62,958 bases of DNA from Leptolyngbya sp. GTDB taxonomy: Bacteria; Cyanobacteriota; Cyanobacteriia; Phormidesmidales; Phormidesmidaceae. This document shows positions 1 to 8,723 of the stretch, in pieces. Where the stretch lies: the NCBI GenBank assembly GCA_003249105.1, contig QBLT01000004.1, positions 1 through 62,958 on the forward strand. The letters run 5' to 3'. The notes under the pieces are model-generated. The model ran no database searches and was not told the DNA's origin. It was given only the letters and a program-made list of their open reading frames with translations. Positions within the stretch are counted from its first letter, which is position 1. Every line of letters begins with the position of its first letter. Position numbers and translations under genes: made by a program.

Positions 1-2
1 GG

Positions 3-242
3 GGAGATTCTAGTTTTCCCCAGCCCCCGGCCCCTAAAAACAACCTTATTCCTATCCCTTTTGATGAATGCTACGCCGCCATACAGTCGAATGTGAGACA
101 GCTTGGATGGTCCATGGAGCGGCTCAAGGGATTCTTGTCTGAAAAATTTGATGGCCGCTCGCGCATGGCCGAGCTGTTCGATGAAGAATTATTTGTGCTG
201 CTCTACTGGCTCAGGCTAGAGAGAGTCGATGCTCAGGGCTAA
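3..242 (+). CDS. C-terminal fragment of an unidentified plasmid protein
   Basis: An open frame enters from the left edge and ends at TAA 240-242, giving 79 residues with no start in view. The first part is Pro/Asn-rich and linker-like. It then becomes helical, with motifs LGWSMERLKGFL, RSRMAEL and DEELFVLLYWL. Short C-terminal modules of this type (GW, an FL helix, an RSR turn, then DEEL) occur in cyanobacterial replication or recombination proteins, but that is recollection and I assign no function. The gene starts outside the window. A decayed copy of the same kind of module follows about 100 bp downstream in another frame. Confidence 0.6.
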   Translation, partial: GDSSFPQPPAPKNNLIPIPFDECYAAIQSNVRQLGWSMERLKGFLSEKFDGRSRMAELFDEELFVLLYWLRLERVDAQG

Positions 243-331
243 GAAAATGAGTCTTCAATTGGGAAGACTCTCTTCTTCGTGGTGTTGTAGAGTCAGTTGG
301 GCAATTCACTCACTAGGGTAGCCAGGCATGA

Positions 332-478
332 GACGGTTGCATAAACACCTGGGGAAATAGAGCCAGACTTGGGTGGAGGATTCGAGAGCGAGGATTTACA
401 GAAGCAGATGTTTACAAATTCCTGACAGCAAAGCTCCCCAACCGGGCTAGTACTGGGCTGCCGGATGAGCAGTGCTAA
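332..478 (+). pseudogene. Decayed fragment resembling the preceding C-terminal module
   Basis: Frame 2 between a TGA (329-331) and a TAA (476-478) encodes a Trp (LGWR) followed by FTEADVYKFLTAKLPNR and LPDEQC. The layout matches the upstream fragment: GW, an FL helix, a basic R/S turn and a final DE(Q/E). There is no start codon with a ribosome site, and the frame is closed on both sides. I read it as a remnant of a paralogous gene end. The opposite-strand 87-codon frame over 293-556 is probably incidental. Confidence 0.4.
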
Positions 479-631
479 GGCCCTACTAGAGGTGCACTGC
501 CTACCCACATTCAATACACAAAATGATGGACTCGATAAGCTATCCCGTCCAGGCAACTATCTGGGCACCGGCAGAAACCAAAGCCAGGGCCATATTTGAG
601 GCACAATAACCCCAATGGAATTTCACTTCTT

Positions 632-653
632 CCCCCGGCGATCGCGCCGGGGG
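632..653 (+). terminator. Hairpin terminator containing a HIP1-like core
   Basis: CCCCCGGCG (632-640) pairs perfectly with CGCCGGGGG (645-653) around a four-base ATCG loop. AGTTTTATT follows on the plus strand, so it ends rightward transcripts best. It also sits 15 bp beyond the stop of the leftward ankyrin gene and could act in both directions. Confidence 0.7.
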
Positions 654-667
654 AGTTTTATTGGTAG

Positions 668-1933
668 CTACCTATCGGTTTGCAACAGATTGACCATCTC
701 GGTCTTGCCCAGACGCTGTGCGAGCTCAAGGGCCGTTTCGCCCTGGTGATCTCTAACCTGAACCAGGCCAGATCGAGGTTGAGCCTGACTTAAAAACAGC
801 GCCACCAACTCCGGGCCAAAGAAACTCTGTTCCTCCAACACGGCCTGGTGCAGGGCCGTTCTACCCTGATGGTCTTGAACCATCAGATTGGCCCCGGCGG
901 CCAGGAGTTGCTGTGCCACCTCCAGGTTGACATCAAACAGAGCCGTTCTACCCTGGCTATCCTGTCGGTTCACATCGGCTCCGGCGGCCAGCAGCGGGCC
1001 GATCAGATCCGGGTTGAATCGATGGACAAGTAGGGGCGTTTGCCCCGCCGCATTGGCCAGATTAACGTCTGCTCCATAGTCAAGCAGCAGTTGCAGCACC
1101 GCTGGATCAAAATAGGGAGTATGAATGACCGCGCCAGCATCGTTTTGTAGGGTCAGATCAGCGCCTGCTTGCAGCAATCGTTCTGCCACCTCCACCCCTG
1201 AGTTTGCACTGACGGCGTAGTGCAAAGGCGTATAGTTTTGGTTACTGCGGGCATTGACGTCGGCTCCGTGGCGAATCAGCAGGTCAGCAATCTCTGGCGA
1301 CCCTGTGTTGTAGGCCAGGTGGAGTGGCGTCAGTTGTTCATTGCTTTGAGCGTTGACCTCGGCCCCAGCCTCAATCAGCAGGGCCATCACAGCCATATTT
1401 TTTTCACCAAATCCGTTGTGCAATGGGGTAATCCCATCCTGGTTGCGAGCGTTAACGTTTGCCCCCTGCAGCAGCAAGGTTTGGGCCAAGGTAGGAGATG
1501 CGCCGACGTAGTGGAGGGGTGTATTGCCCATACCGTCTTGGGCGTTGACATCGACACCCTGGTCGATCAACCGCTGAGCCAGGGCTTCATCGGTAGAGAG
1601 CAGGTAGTTCAGCGGCAACCACTGTTCACCGTATAGCAGGCAGGGCTGGTTCAAGTCTCCCCCCTGGTCAAGGGCTACACTGAGGACTGCGCTGAGAACT
1701 GCCTGATCGGAATTCCCGAAGGGACTGAAGTGGGCGACCAGCGTCTGACAAAACGGCGAGACATCGGCAGCCTGCCCACCAGGCTGACTATTCGGAGTCG
1801 GGTTGGACATCCCGGACTCCGCTGGCAGATGCACCGCAGCGGCAGTGCCCAGTGCCGTTAACACAGTGACTACCGCCACTTTGAAGCCAAGTCCCTGGCG
1901 ATGGAAATAGGAGGATGGGAAGCCATAACCCAT
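668..1933 (-). CDS. Secreted ankyrin-repeat protein
   Basis: A 421-residue protein. The hydrophobic stretch VAVVTVLTALGTAAAV near residue 20 looks like a signal peptide, so the start at 1933 (MGYGFPSS) is preferred over an ATG 120 bp upstream that adds an unrelated leader. No strong ribosome site is visible. From about residue 100 there are eight to ten ankyrin repeats, recognisable by GxTPLHxA, LLxxGADVNARN and DxxGxTALxxA. Ankyrin repeats mediate protein-protein contacts; the partner is unknown. The gene stands alone, leftward, with a hairpin just past its stop. Its place on metal-resistance DNA does not point to a metal role. Confidence 0.8.
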   Translation of the reverse strand: MGYGFPSSYFHRQGLGFKVAVVTVLTALGTAAAVHLPAESGMSNPTPNSQPGGQAADVSPFCQTLVAHFSPFGNSDQAVLSAVLSVALDQGGDLNQPCLLYGEQWLPLNYLLSTDEALAQRLIDQGVDVNAQDGMGNTPLHYVGASPTLAQTLLLQGANVNARNQDGITPLHNGFGEKNMAVMALLIEAGAEVNAQSNEQLTPLHLAYNTGSPEIADLLIRHGADVNARSNQNYTPLHYAVSANSGVEVAERLLQAGADLTLQNDAGAVIHTPYFDPAVLQLLLDYGADVNLANAAGQTPLLVHRFNPDLIGPLLAAGADVNRQDSQGRTALFDVNLEVAQQLLAAGANLMVQDHQGRTALHQAVLEEQSFFGPELVALFLSQAQPRSGLVQVRDHQGETALELAQRLGKTEMVNLLQTDR

Positions 1934-2555
1934 AAGTATCTGAACCGAATAACATTTGGTTAGACGATAAACAAGGAGAATTTGCAGGTGATCATTCAGT
2001 GTTGGGGGCAGCAAAGCCACTGTGCTGGCGATCGCCCTACAACAACCTGCCACTGAGCATTACTGATCCTGCTGGGACTATAGCGCTGGCCTGATGGCTT
2101 ACGACGGATCCACATTCCGCCCTTTGAAGTGTCACATCAAAAATTAAGGCGGCTGGTCGGGTTTTTTAGCCGATGAACTCTCTACCCCTCAACTGGTGGC
2201 GATCATGGTATGGCTCTTTGTGCAATCTCCTAACGACGTATGCTGGAGTTTAATGCAGTTCCCCGGCCAAGAGAGCCAGCTTTTGTGGCAATTTTTGAGC
2301 CTGCAAGCGGCCCAAGCCTAATCTCGACTTTAGCCATCTGGAGGGAAGCAAGACGACCTGTTGGTATAGGGGTGGGGTGGCCAGAACGACTAGTTGCGCG
2401 CGCAGGCAACTATTCATACGTCTGTTCAATGACATTACCGATTTATCTCAGACCCCACTAAGAATGGAAGAGATGCCAATTGATCATCAAGATTAAGACC
2501 CCTTATAAGCCTCTAGAAAAATAAATTTACCAGCATAGTTGAGGCACTGCCCTGG
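1934..2555. other. Intergenic stretch with no recognisable gene
   Basis: Two overlapping opposite-strand frames (2240-2461 plus, 2250-2435 minus) exist. Neither has a ribosome site, a recognisable motif or cyanobacterial-looking composition. The promoter of the ankyrin gene should lie at the left end. No convincing hairpin or repeat was seen. Confidence 0.4.
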
Positions 2556-4322
2556 TCATAATTGCATTTCGCTAGGGCGACTCGGAGATATTCCCTGGAG
2601 CACCAACAACGACTCCATCACCCGTTTGACCAACGGAGCTGCTACCGTCGAACCGTAAGCGTTCTCGCCAATAGGCTCATCAATGACCGCTAACACCACA
2701 TAGCGGGGGGCCTCTACAGGTGCGATGCCAACGAAGCTAGTGATACGGGCAGAACTATAACCGGTTGAGTTGTTAACTTTTTGGGCTGTGCCCGTTTTGC
2801 CAGCAACCCGGTATCCCTCAATTTGGGCAGGCTTACCGGTTCCCTCAGCGACCACCGCCTCCATCATGGCAAGCACTTGCTGAGTGGTTTGGGGAGAAAA
2901 AACGGCTTTAGGATCGGCATGTTCGGTCTGCCATAGATAGGTACCGTCTTCTGCCACCATACCCTCGACAATGTGAGGCGTTACCAGGTTGCCTCCATTG
3001 GCTAAAGTGGCCAGCAGTTGCAGCATTTTCACCGGTGTCAGCGCAAACCCTTGACCAAATGAAGTAGTGGCTGTTTCGACCTGACTGTTGATGAATTTGT
3101 CTCGGGGTTTCATTTGCCCAGAGGCTTCCGACGGCAAGTCAATCTCCGTAGGCTGCCCTAGAGTTAAACGTTCTAGCCAGTTGAAATAGTTGGAGGCGGC
3201 CATTTTCTGCATGATCTGCACCATGCCTACATTGCTGGAATATTTGAGGATATCAGTGATTGAAATGGGGCCTCGGGCACCGACCTCGCTGTAGTCACTG
3301 TTTTTAATCAACCACTTACCAAACTGTATGCGCCCGCTGTCGTTGATTACGTCATCAGGGGAAATTACTTGATCTTCTAGGGCGATCGCAACATTGAGCG
3401 GCTTAAAGGTCGAGCCGGGTTCGTAGGTATCGCTTACTGGCCAAGTGCGAAAGGCGCTGATGTCGGCTTCGTAGTAGCGATTGGGATCATAGGTGGGCAC
3501 ACTGGCCAGGGTTAAAATTTCCCCGGTCGGGGCATCCATCACCATTACAGTGCCTCGCTTAGCGTCATAGGCCTTGACCACTGCCTCTAGTTCTCGCTGG
3601 GCAATCCGCTGTAGGCGACTGTCGAGCGTCAGGCGCAGACTTGCGTTTGGGGGTGACCCAAGGGCTGAAGACGGCACTACCGGTTCGGCAGATTGGGGCG
3701 AGGCGATCGCGAGTTGTTCGGCGTAGGCCATCTCTAACCCGGCCTGGGGTTTCCCATCGAGATTGATGAACCCCACGATCGGGGCAAAGAGTTCTTGCTG
3801 GGGGTAAAACCGCTGTTGCTGAGGCACCAACTCCAGGCCATCAATGCGTAACGTCCGAATGCGATCGCCCACCGCCTCTGACAGTTGACCCGGAAACCGA
3901 ATACCGGTGGGTTGCTGGTTGAGTAAAGTCAGGAGTTCATTCTGTGGCATCGCCACCACAGGGGATAATGCTTCGGCTACCTCGGCGACAGACTGCTTAA
4001 ACAGCTTGGGATGCATGTAAAGGGTGTAAGCAACCCGGTCGGTAGCCAGCACGCCACCGAAACGATCGACAATTGGGTAACGAGCTTGGCGAATCAGCGT
4101 CGGCAGCGTTCGCTGTTGCTCAGCTAGAGCACTCAAGGTCTCCCCTTGCAGAAGCTGTAAGTAGACCAGCCGCCCGCCGATCCCGACTAAGGCCAGCACC
4201 AACAGCAGCCAGACGACAACGACGCGCCGCCACGCCACCACCTGCATTTTGGCGGCCAACAGTTGACGTTGCTGAGCCAGTCTCTGGTTGCGCCGAGCAG
4301 AGGTACGAGTAGGGTTAGCCAT
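2556..4322 (-). CDS. ftsI: FtsI/PBP3-type class B penicillin-binding protein
   Basis: A 588-residue septal peptidoglycan transpeptidase. An N-terminal basic segment and one membrane helix (about 33-55) precede the PBP dimerisation region (starting PIVDRFGGVLATD) and the transpeptidase domain. The three active-site motifs are present: STFK near 304, SSN near 363 and KTG near 509. I chose ATG 4322 (MANPTRTSARRNQR). A GTG at 4376 overlapping the upstream TAG would add 18 atypical residues, although that overlap could still couple translation. It is the last gene of the leftward run with the LytM peptidase. It is probably an extra copy beside a chromosomal ftsI; whether it is a metal- or beta-lactam-tolerant variant cannot be told. 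Confidence 0.9.
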   Translation of the reverse strand: MANPTRTSARRNQRLAQQRQLLAAKMQVVAWRRVVVVWLLLVLALVGIGGRLVYLQLLQGETLSALAEQQRTLPTLIRQARYPIVDRFGGVLATDRVAYTLYMHPKLFKQSVAEVAEALSPVVAMPQNELLTLLNQQPTGIRFPGQLSEAVGDRIRTLRIDGLELVPQQQRFYPQQELFAPIVGFINLDGKPQAGLEMAYAEQLAIASPQSAEPVVPSSALGSPPNASLRLTLDSRLQRIAQRELEAVVKAYDAKRGTVMVMDAPTGEILTLASVPTYDPNRYYEADISAFRTWPVSDTYEPGSTFKPLNVAIALEDQVISPDDVINDSGRIQFGKWLIKNSDYSEVGARGPISITDILKYSSNVGMVQIMQKMAASNYFNWLERLTLGQPTEIDLPSEASGQMKPRDKFINSQVETATTSFGQGFALTPVKMLQLLATLANGGNLVTPHIVEGMVAEDGTYLWQTEHADPKAVFSPQTTQQVLAMMEAVVAEGTGKPAQIEGYRVAGKTGTAQKVNNSTGYSSARITSFVGIAPVEAPRYVVLAVIDEPIGENAYGSTVAAPLVKRVMESLLVLQGISPSRPSEMQL

Positions 4323-4375
4323 TGCTGCAAAGGGGGAAAGGGCTTTTGGACATGACAGATGCTGTAGCCAGGGCA

Positions 4376-5587
4376 CTAGCTGGCGTTTGGCTGGGCCGGG
4401 CGGAAGGGATAGTCGGCGGGAGCCGCTGCGCCACTGGCTTCACCAGCGGTACCCGCTCTCAATGCCTGCAAAGGGTTGTTAATAACCTGGAGCAGGTCAG
4501 CAATGCCGCCGTCCAAGATATCTTTGGCATCTGCTGCTACCCAGCCCTGACTAGTTAGCTGGCGGATTTCAAAATGCAGGTTGGGGCCAGTCGCCGTGCC
4601 GGTGCTGCCCACCAGACCAATCACTTCTCCTTGCTCAACCCATTCCCCAGCCTGCACGGCCAGCTTGGACAAATGGGCATAGCGAGACTCCAAATCCCCA
4701 TCATCGTGGCGCAGAATTACAGTTAGTCCATAGCCGCCAAGGGCATCGGCCACCGCAACCTTGCCTGAGCGGGTTGCTAAAACTGGGGTACCAGCAGGAG
4801 ACCCCAAGTCGGTGCCAGCGTGAAACCGCCAGTTTTGATGGACGGGATGCATCCGCCAGCCGAACAGCGAGGTGATTGGGGCTGGAAGAGACAGGGGAAA
4901 AACATATTCCTGATTGCCGCGCCGGAGGATGTTTAAGGGCCGCAGCTTTTCATTTAACTGCGCTCGGCTAATGATGGTGGTATCGCCCAAGCTAACACCG
5001 CGCGAGCTGATAGTGACAGGCCCCACTTGAATGCCATCGCCACTGTTCACAGGTGGGCTGGTAGAGCCGGGGGCGGTTGCTTGACAGGAAGACTGGGGAG
5101 GGGTTTGCGATCCTGCTACGGTGATTTGACAGCCCGTTGCTCGTTCTGCAAACACGAGACTAGGAGAAGCCCCTGGGGCCGCTGTCGCCCCAAGGCTGTA
5201 GTCAGTTGGGTCGATAAAGACGCTGTTGTAACCAGCCGGAACAGGGGCACTAGCAGGCAATTGATTGGGTACAGTCCGTTCGGGTGTTTGAGCAGGTGCG
5301 CTAACGCTCGCACTGGGCAACGCTTCTACGGGACTCTGTATTGAAACGGGGGCTGAAGATTGGGGTATGCTTTCGACTCCGGACGGACTGGTTGGTGCAG
5401 GGAGCAACGCTTCTGCTGAAACAGAGGCGGGTGGCTCTATGTCGGTTGTGGCCAGGGCTGGTACAACCGCTAACCCGCCGCCTAACCCACCCAAAATTAG
5501 AAAGACACGCCCTAGCCCTGCCAGCTGCCTAGAATAGCTGTGCCCGAAAAACGGGTTGGATTCTCTTCTACTCTTGTCAGTCGCCAT
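4376..5587 (-). CDS. M23/LytM-domain peptidase with Pro/Ser-rich linker
   Basis: A 403-residue envelope protein. An N-terminal hydrophobic segment (about 25-47) acts as signal or anchor, followed by a long Pro/Ser/Ala linker (50-190). The C-terminal LytM domain has the zinc motifs HAGTDLG (HxxxD), a central HLS, and the HLH-type ligand within GPNLHFEIR. Catalytic residues look intact, so either endopeptidase or amidase-activating activity is possible. It lies between the TPR gene and ftsI on the same strand, and its TAG overlaps a possible GTG of ftsI. This supports a joint role in septal wall remodelling. Confidence 0.88.
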   Translation of the reverse strand: MATDKSRRESNPFFGHSYSRQLAGLGRVFLILGGLGGGLAVVPALATTDIEPPASVSAEALLPAPTSPSGVESIPQSSAPVSIQSPVEALPSASVSAPAQTPERTVPNQLPASAPVPAGYNSVFIDPTDYSLGATAAPGASPSLVFAERATGCQITVAGSQTPPQSSCQATAPGSTSPPVNSGDGIQVGPVTISSRGVSLGDTTIISRAQLNEKLRPLNILRRGNQEYVFPLSLPAPITSLFGWRMHPVHQNWRFHAGTDLGSPAGTPVLATRSGKVAVADALGGYGLTVILRHDDGDLESRYAHLSKLAVQAGEWVEQGEVIGLVGSTGTATGPNLHFEIRQLTSQGWVAADAKDILDGGIADLLQVINNPLQALRAGTAGEASGAAAPADYPFRPAQPNAS

Positions 5588-5664
5588 GGTTCAACGTTCC
5601 GTAGTTTAGCAATGTCGTTATCGGCAGAGTTTGTGGAAAGTGCAGTCTGTTTAGCTTGGGCAGA

Positions 5665-6768
5665 CTACGACGATTGGAGTTTTTGCAGCAGCTGATCCAC
5701 AATCTGGGCGTCTTCACTGTTTTCTTGCTCTAGAAGCAACGCCTTTGCCCGTTGCAGCGCCTCGATCGCCTCTGCTCGGCGGCCCCTCGCCTCTAGTGCA
5801 ACGCCTAGATGGTAGTAACCAGGGGCATGATCGGGATCTAGTTCGAGCACCTCGCGATGGGCGACGATGGTCATCAATACCTCTTGCTGCTCGAAGTAGA
5901 GATCGGCGATCGCATCGTGGGCAATCACCGAGTCGGGCTGAAGCCGGGCCGCCTGCTGATAGCTTTCTAAAGCAGCGTCTAGATTGCCCTGTTGCCAGAG
6001 CAGGTAGCCAATCTGCATGCGAATATCGGCGTTGCGGGGCTCTTCTGCCGCTGCCGTTCTAAACGCAGTTAGCGCCGAGGCCATATCCCCTGCTTTGAGG
6101 TGGGCAATGCCCAGGTTCATCTGAATTTGGCTGGCCTGGGGGGCCAGGGCAGCGGCCCGTTCTAAGGCGGCGATCGCCGCGTCGGTATTGCCCTGCTGGA
6201 GCAAAATCAGGCCAATAGATTCGGCGGCTTGTAGGTTGTTGGGGTCTTGCTGCAAAAGCTTGGTGTAGATCGCCAGGGCCTCTTCAAAGGCTGCGGTTTG
6301 AAACAGCGCCGCGCCTAGCCCCAGTTGAGCCGCCTGGTTATCGGGCTGCAATCGCAGGATTTGCCGGTAGGCGTTGCCCGCCGCCTCGTACTCACCTAGG
6401 CTGCTATGGGCGTAGGCTAAGCCGAAATAAAAGGCTAGATTGTCTGACTCTAGCTCGATCGCTGTTTGAAAGGCAGCAATAGACTCTCGGAAGTTGCTTT
6501 GACGAGACTGGAGGTAGCCAATAGCTGAGAAGATTTTGGCATTATCTCCATCCAGGCTAACCGCGTGCTGGTAGCGAGATAGCGCCTCAGCCAGATTATC
6601 GGCTTCGACCAGTTCTTCACCCGATTCCAGCAAGTCGGCCAGTTCATCGCGTTGGGCCTGCTCGCTCAATGTCTGGCCGGGGTTGTGGGCACCCGCCGGA
6701 GAGGCCACTGCTAGAAGCCCTCCCATCGCCACACCAGCCAGGCCCAGTAGTTTACCTGTACCTTTCAA
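5665..6768 (-). CDS. Secreted TPR-repeat protein, TTG start
   Basis: A 367-residue protein with a signal peptide (LLGLAGVAMGGLLAVASPAGA) and about eight TPR units from residue 45 to the end, each with the A-x-x-x-Y/F/L...P spacing. The start is TTG at 6768: a strong GAGGAG ribosome site lies six or seven bases before it, and the next in-frame Met would cut the signal peptide. The gap to the upstream VKOR stop is only 15 bp, so it belongs to the same operon. It is probably a periplasmic scaffold. The substrate is unknown. Confidence 0.85.
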   Translation of the reverse strand: MKGTGKLLGLAGVAMGGLLAVASPAGAHNPGQTLSEQAQRDELADLLESGEELVEADNLAEALSRYQHAVSLDGDNAKIFSAIGYLQSRQSNFRESIAAFQTAIELESDNLAFYFGLAYAHSSLGEYEAAGNAYRQILRLQPDNQAAQLGLGAALFQTAAFEEALAIYTKLLQQDPNNLQAAESIGLILLQQGNTDAAIAALERAAALAPQASQIQMNLGIAHLKAGDMASALTAFRTAAAEEPRNADIRMQIGYLLWQQGNLDAALESYQQAARLQPDSVIAHDAIADLYFEQQEVLMTIVAHREVLELDPDHAPGYYHLGVALEARGRRAEAIEALQRAKALLLEQENSEDAQIVDQLLQKLQSS

Positions 6769-6783
6769 GAGATTCTCCTCGCG

Positions 6784-7701
6784 CTAAATCGAATTTTGAA
6801 ACGTGGTGGGGCCGGTGTAGCCCGAGAGCTGAGCGAGTTCCTCCAGAGGTTGTGTCCCCGACAGGCGTTCACCATTGATTTCCCAGGTGGGATAGCCGGT
6901 AATGCCAGCTTCCTGGCACTCGGGGGTTTGCTCTTGCCCCTCGGGGGTGGCGCACTCTACGTAGGGCATAACCTGGCTGGCTTCCTGGCCAAACAGCTGC
7001 TTTTGGTCGTGGCAGTGGGGGCACCACCAGGCTCCGTAGAAAATAGCGCCAGTATCTTTCAAATGCTGGGCCAAAGCCATTTCAGCCGGGCCAGACTGGG
7101 TGGTGATGGCAGGCCCGAGCTGATCGCCCGAGCCCTCGGCGACGGGGTTGTTGACATTGGCATAGACGCCAAGCGTGCCCACCACCACCAGAAATGCTGT
7201 AATGCTGCCAATAAAGAAGGGTTGAGATAGATCAGACCAATTTTGGCCGATGAGGGCAAGCAGAAACAGGCTGGTGGAGAGGAGCGCTGAGCCGATGCAA
7301 TAAAGACAGGCCGCCTGGATTTCTGCGGTGAGCAGATACATCAGGTAGCCGCTAAAGACCATCATGGCGGTACCGCCGATCAGCAGCAGGGGTTGGGTCA
7401 ATCGGGTGAGTTTATCTCTGAGGTCTTTTTGCTCAGCACCGTTGACCAGCAGGGGAGCGATCGCCATCACCGCCATACCCACGTAGGCCAAAAATCCAAA
7501 CAGGGCCAGCGGCTGGCCAAACACCGTGGCATAGGGGCTAGAGAGCACGATGTCACAGCCCTTAGTAGGGCAGGCCGTAGAACTACCCGTGAGCTTGTTG
7601 ATCGTTAAATAGGCGGTGACGACAGCGCCAACCGCCGCTAACCCCGCTATCAGGGGGCGGGCATAGCGATGGGTCCAGGGAGTAGCTTGTTTACGCGGCA
7701 T
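6784..7701 (-). CDS. VKOR-thioredoxin fusion, disulfide-forming membrane protein
   Basis: A 305-residue protein of the cyanobacterial VKOR type. It has about five membrane helices, a loop Cys pair C44/C49 (CPTKGC), the membrane active site CLYC at 132-135, and a C-terminal thioredoxin-like domain with CPHC at 227-230. A further Cys pair lies in VECAT...PECQEAG and the cis-Pro in GYPTWEI. VKOR passes electrons from the Trx partner to quinone, generating disulfides in exported proteins. It starts two bases after the stop of the NicO-like gene and precedes the TPR, M23 and ftsI genes, so it may oxidise secreted partners of this module. Confidence 0.92.
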   Translation of the reverse strand: MPRKQATPWTHRYARPLIAGLAAVGAVVTAYLTINKLTGSSTACPTKGCDIVLSSPYATVFGQPLALFGFLAYVGMAVMAIAPLLVNGAEQKDLRDKLTRLTQPLLLIGGTAMMVFSGYLMYLLTAEIQAACLYCIGSALLSTSLFLLALIGQNWSDLSQPFFIGSITAFLVVVGTLGVYANVNNPVAEGSGDQLGPAITTQSGPAEMALAQHLKDTGAIFYGAWWCPHCHDQKQLFGQEASQVMPYVECATPEGQEQTPECQEAGITGYPTWEINGERLSGTQPLEELAQLSGYTGPTTFQNSI

Positions 7702-7703
7702 AA

Positions 7704-8366
7704 CTACATATCAATAAACAACGTCAAAAAACCCAGCACTATGAGGATCAGGCCTGTTAGGGCATAACCGCTGAGATTCCAGGTAGAGATAGCGGCAGAG
7801 AAAGGCTTGGCGCTCTGCCAGCCCCAGTTCACGACCAACACCATGCCCAGTACGGTAACAACGGGGTACACCCCAGAGACCAGGGCAATGCCAAGCCATC
7901 CTAGCGCCCCTGCGGATAGGTAGAATGCGCTAATTTCCAGGCACGGCAAGAAAAACATGGCGACGGCAAGGGCCATGACCGTCGTTGCTTTATTACGACC
8001 AGAGCGGCTAACGGTGACCTCAACAGAGTGAGAATCGCCCTGAGAGCAACCTAGAGATAAGCGTTGACGCAGCGGCTTACTGAGGTAAACCAAGCCCAGC
8101 CCAATTAACGCAGCCGGAGCGACCAAGTGCGTCACGATCTCGTAGTTGTAAGCGAACTGATAGCCCAATAGCCCTACGGCCACCCCAATTAAGAGAGTGC
8201 TAACGGTGTGGGCCGAGCCGGTCAGGGCCGTAATCCATAGGGTTTCTTGCCGCGACCATCCTTCGGCCTTGCCCACCGTCACTAACGGCAGCCAGTGCCC
8301 CGGAATTAGGGCATGAATCAGGCTCAGGGCTAAGGTGCCCAGCACGATTTGAAGGGGGGCAGACAT
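7704..8366 (-). CDS. NicO/RcnA-like polytopic membrane protein
   Basis: A 220-residue protein with five or six membrane helices. HALIPGHWLPLV near the N-terminus and TGSAHTVSTLLIG match the layout of the NicO/UreH-type nickel-cobalt transporter superfamily, where HAxxPxH lies in helix two. Internal HDH-type motifs are weaker than in RcnA. ATG 8366 is preferred: an ATG at 8498 would add 44 residues that run back through the palindromic intergenic region. It is the first gene of the leftward run with VKOR two bases behind. The transported ion is uncertain, and it could be a membrane chaperone for metal or thiol chemistry. Confidence 0.65.
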   Translation of the reverse strand: MSAPLQIVLGTLALSLIHALIPGHWLPLVTVGKAEGWSRQETLWITALTGSAHTVSTLLIGVAVGLLGYQFAYNYEIVTHLVAPAALIGLGLVYLSKPLRQRLSLGCSQGDSHSVEVTVSRSGRNKATTVMALAVAMFFLPCLEISAFYLSAGALGWLGIALVSGVYPVVTVLGMVLVVNWGWQSAKPFSAAISTWNLSGYALTGLILIVLGFLTLFIDM

Positions 8367-8422
8367 GACTAGAGATGTGTCTCGGTCAGAACATGAACTA
8401 GGGTGACATCCTATGACGAATT

Positions 8423-8453
8423 GCTCAGATGAGAGTTTTGCCCCCATCTGAGC
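8423..8453. promoter_or_regulatory. Perfect 9-bp inverted repeat between divergent genes
   Basis: GCTCAGATG (8423-8431) and CATCTGAGC (8445-8453) form a perfect dyad with a 13-base spacer. It lies midway between the leftward NicO-like gene and the rightward His-rich peptide gene. A second small dyad, GAGTAT-AA-ATACTC, follows at about 8465-8478 and overlaps a TATAAA -10 candidate. These look like operator sites for a shared regulator, identity unknown. Confidence 0.5.
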
Positions 8454-8496
8454 GCTAGGATCAGAGTATAAATACTCAACATACAAGGAGGACGTC

Positions 8497-8673
8497 ATGA
8501 CACGGACTTCTAGGACTTCTATGGTTAGTGCAGTTGTCGCCGCTGCGATCGCGCTCTCTGTACCAGCTGTTGCGTGGGGGCAGGTTAATCCTGCTGCGGT
8601 TGACTACTCAGACATCGCTGGTACTGTGATAGTCAACCATCACGGCGGACACCACCACGGTGGGTGCTGGTAA
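8497..8673 (+). CDS. 58-residue secreted His-rich peptide
   Basis: ATG 8497 is preceded by an excellent AAGGAGG ribosome site seven bases upstream. The product has a basic N-terminus, an Ala-rich hydrophobic core ending VPAVAWG (signal peptide), a short Asp/Ser spacer, and a tail NHHGGHHHGGCW with five His and one Cys. The mature peptide would be about 30 residues. The His/Cys tail resembles metal-binding tails (Zn, Ni or Cu), and the gene is convergent with a Zn/Cd-type P1B ATPase and divergent from a NicO-like protein. I infer a periplasmic metal buffer or chaperone. I recognise no named family. Confidence 0.7.
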   Translation: MTRTSRTSMVSAVVAAAIALSVPAVAWGQVNPAAVDYSDIAGTVIVNHHGGHHHGGCW

Positions 8674-8723
8674 CGGGGGGAACGCTGCAATTCTCCGGAG
8701 AATGATCATCGCAACCCGTTATT
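8671..8723 (+). terminator. Long hairpin between convergent genes
   Basis: TAACGGG (8671-8677, including the peptide stop codon) pairs with CCCGTTA (8717-8723). The intervening loop contains a perfect 14-bp palindrome, ATTCTCCGGAGAAT (8690-8703). It separates the His-rich peptide gene from the end of the leftward ATPase. There is no clear T-run, so termination is likely but not certain. Confidence 0.4.

Noticed and set aside
293..556. 87-codon minus-strand frame at the left edge
   Set aside because: The plus strand of the same interval shows a decayed module similar to the neighbouring CDS, which explains the sequence better.
2240..2461. Two overlapping short frames between the ankyrin gene and ftsI
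   Set aside because: Opposite strands over the same bases, no ribosome sites, no motifs.
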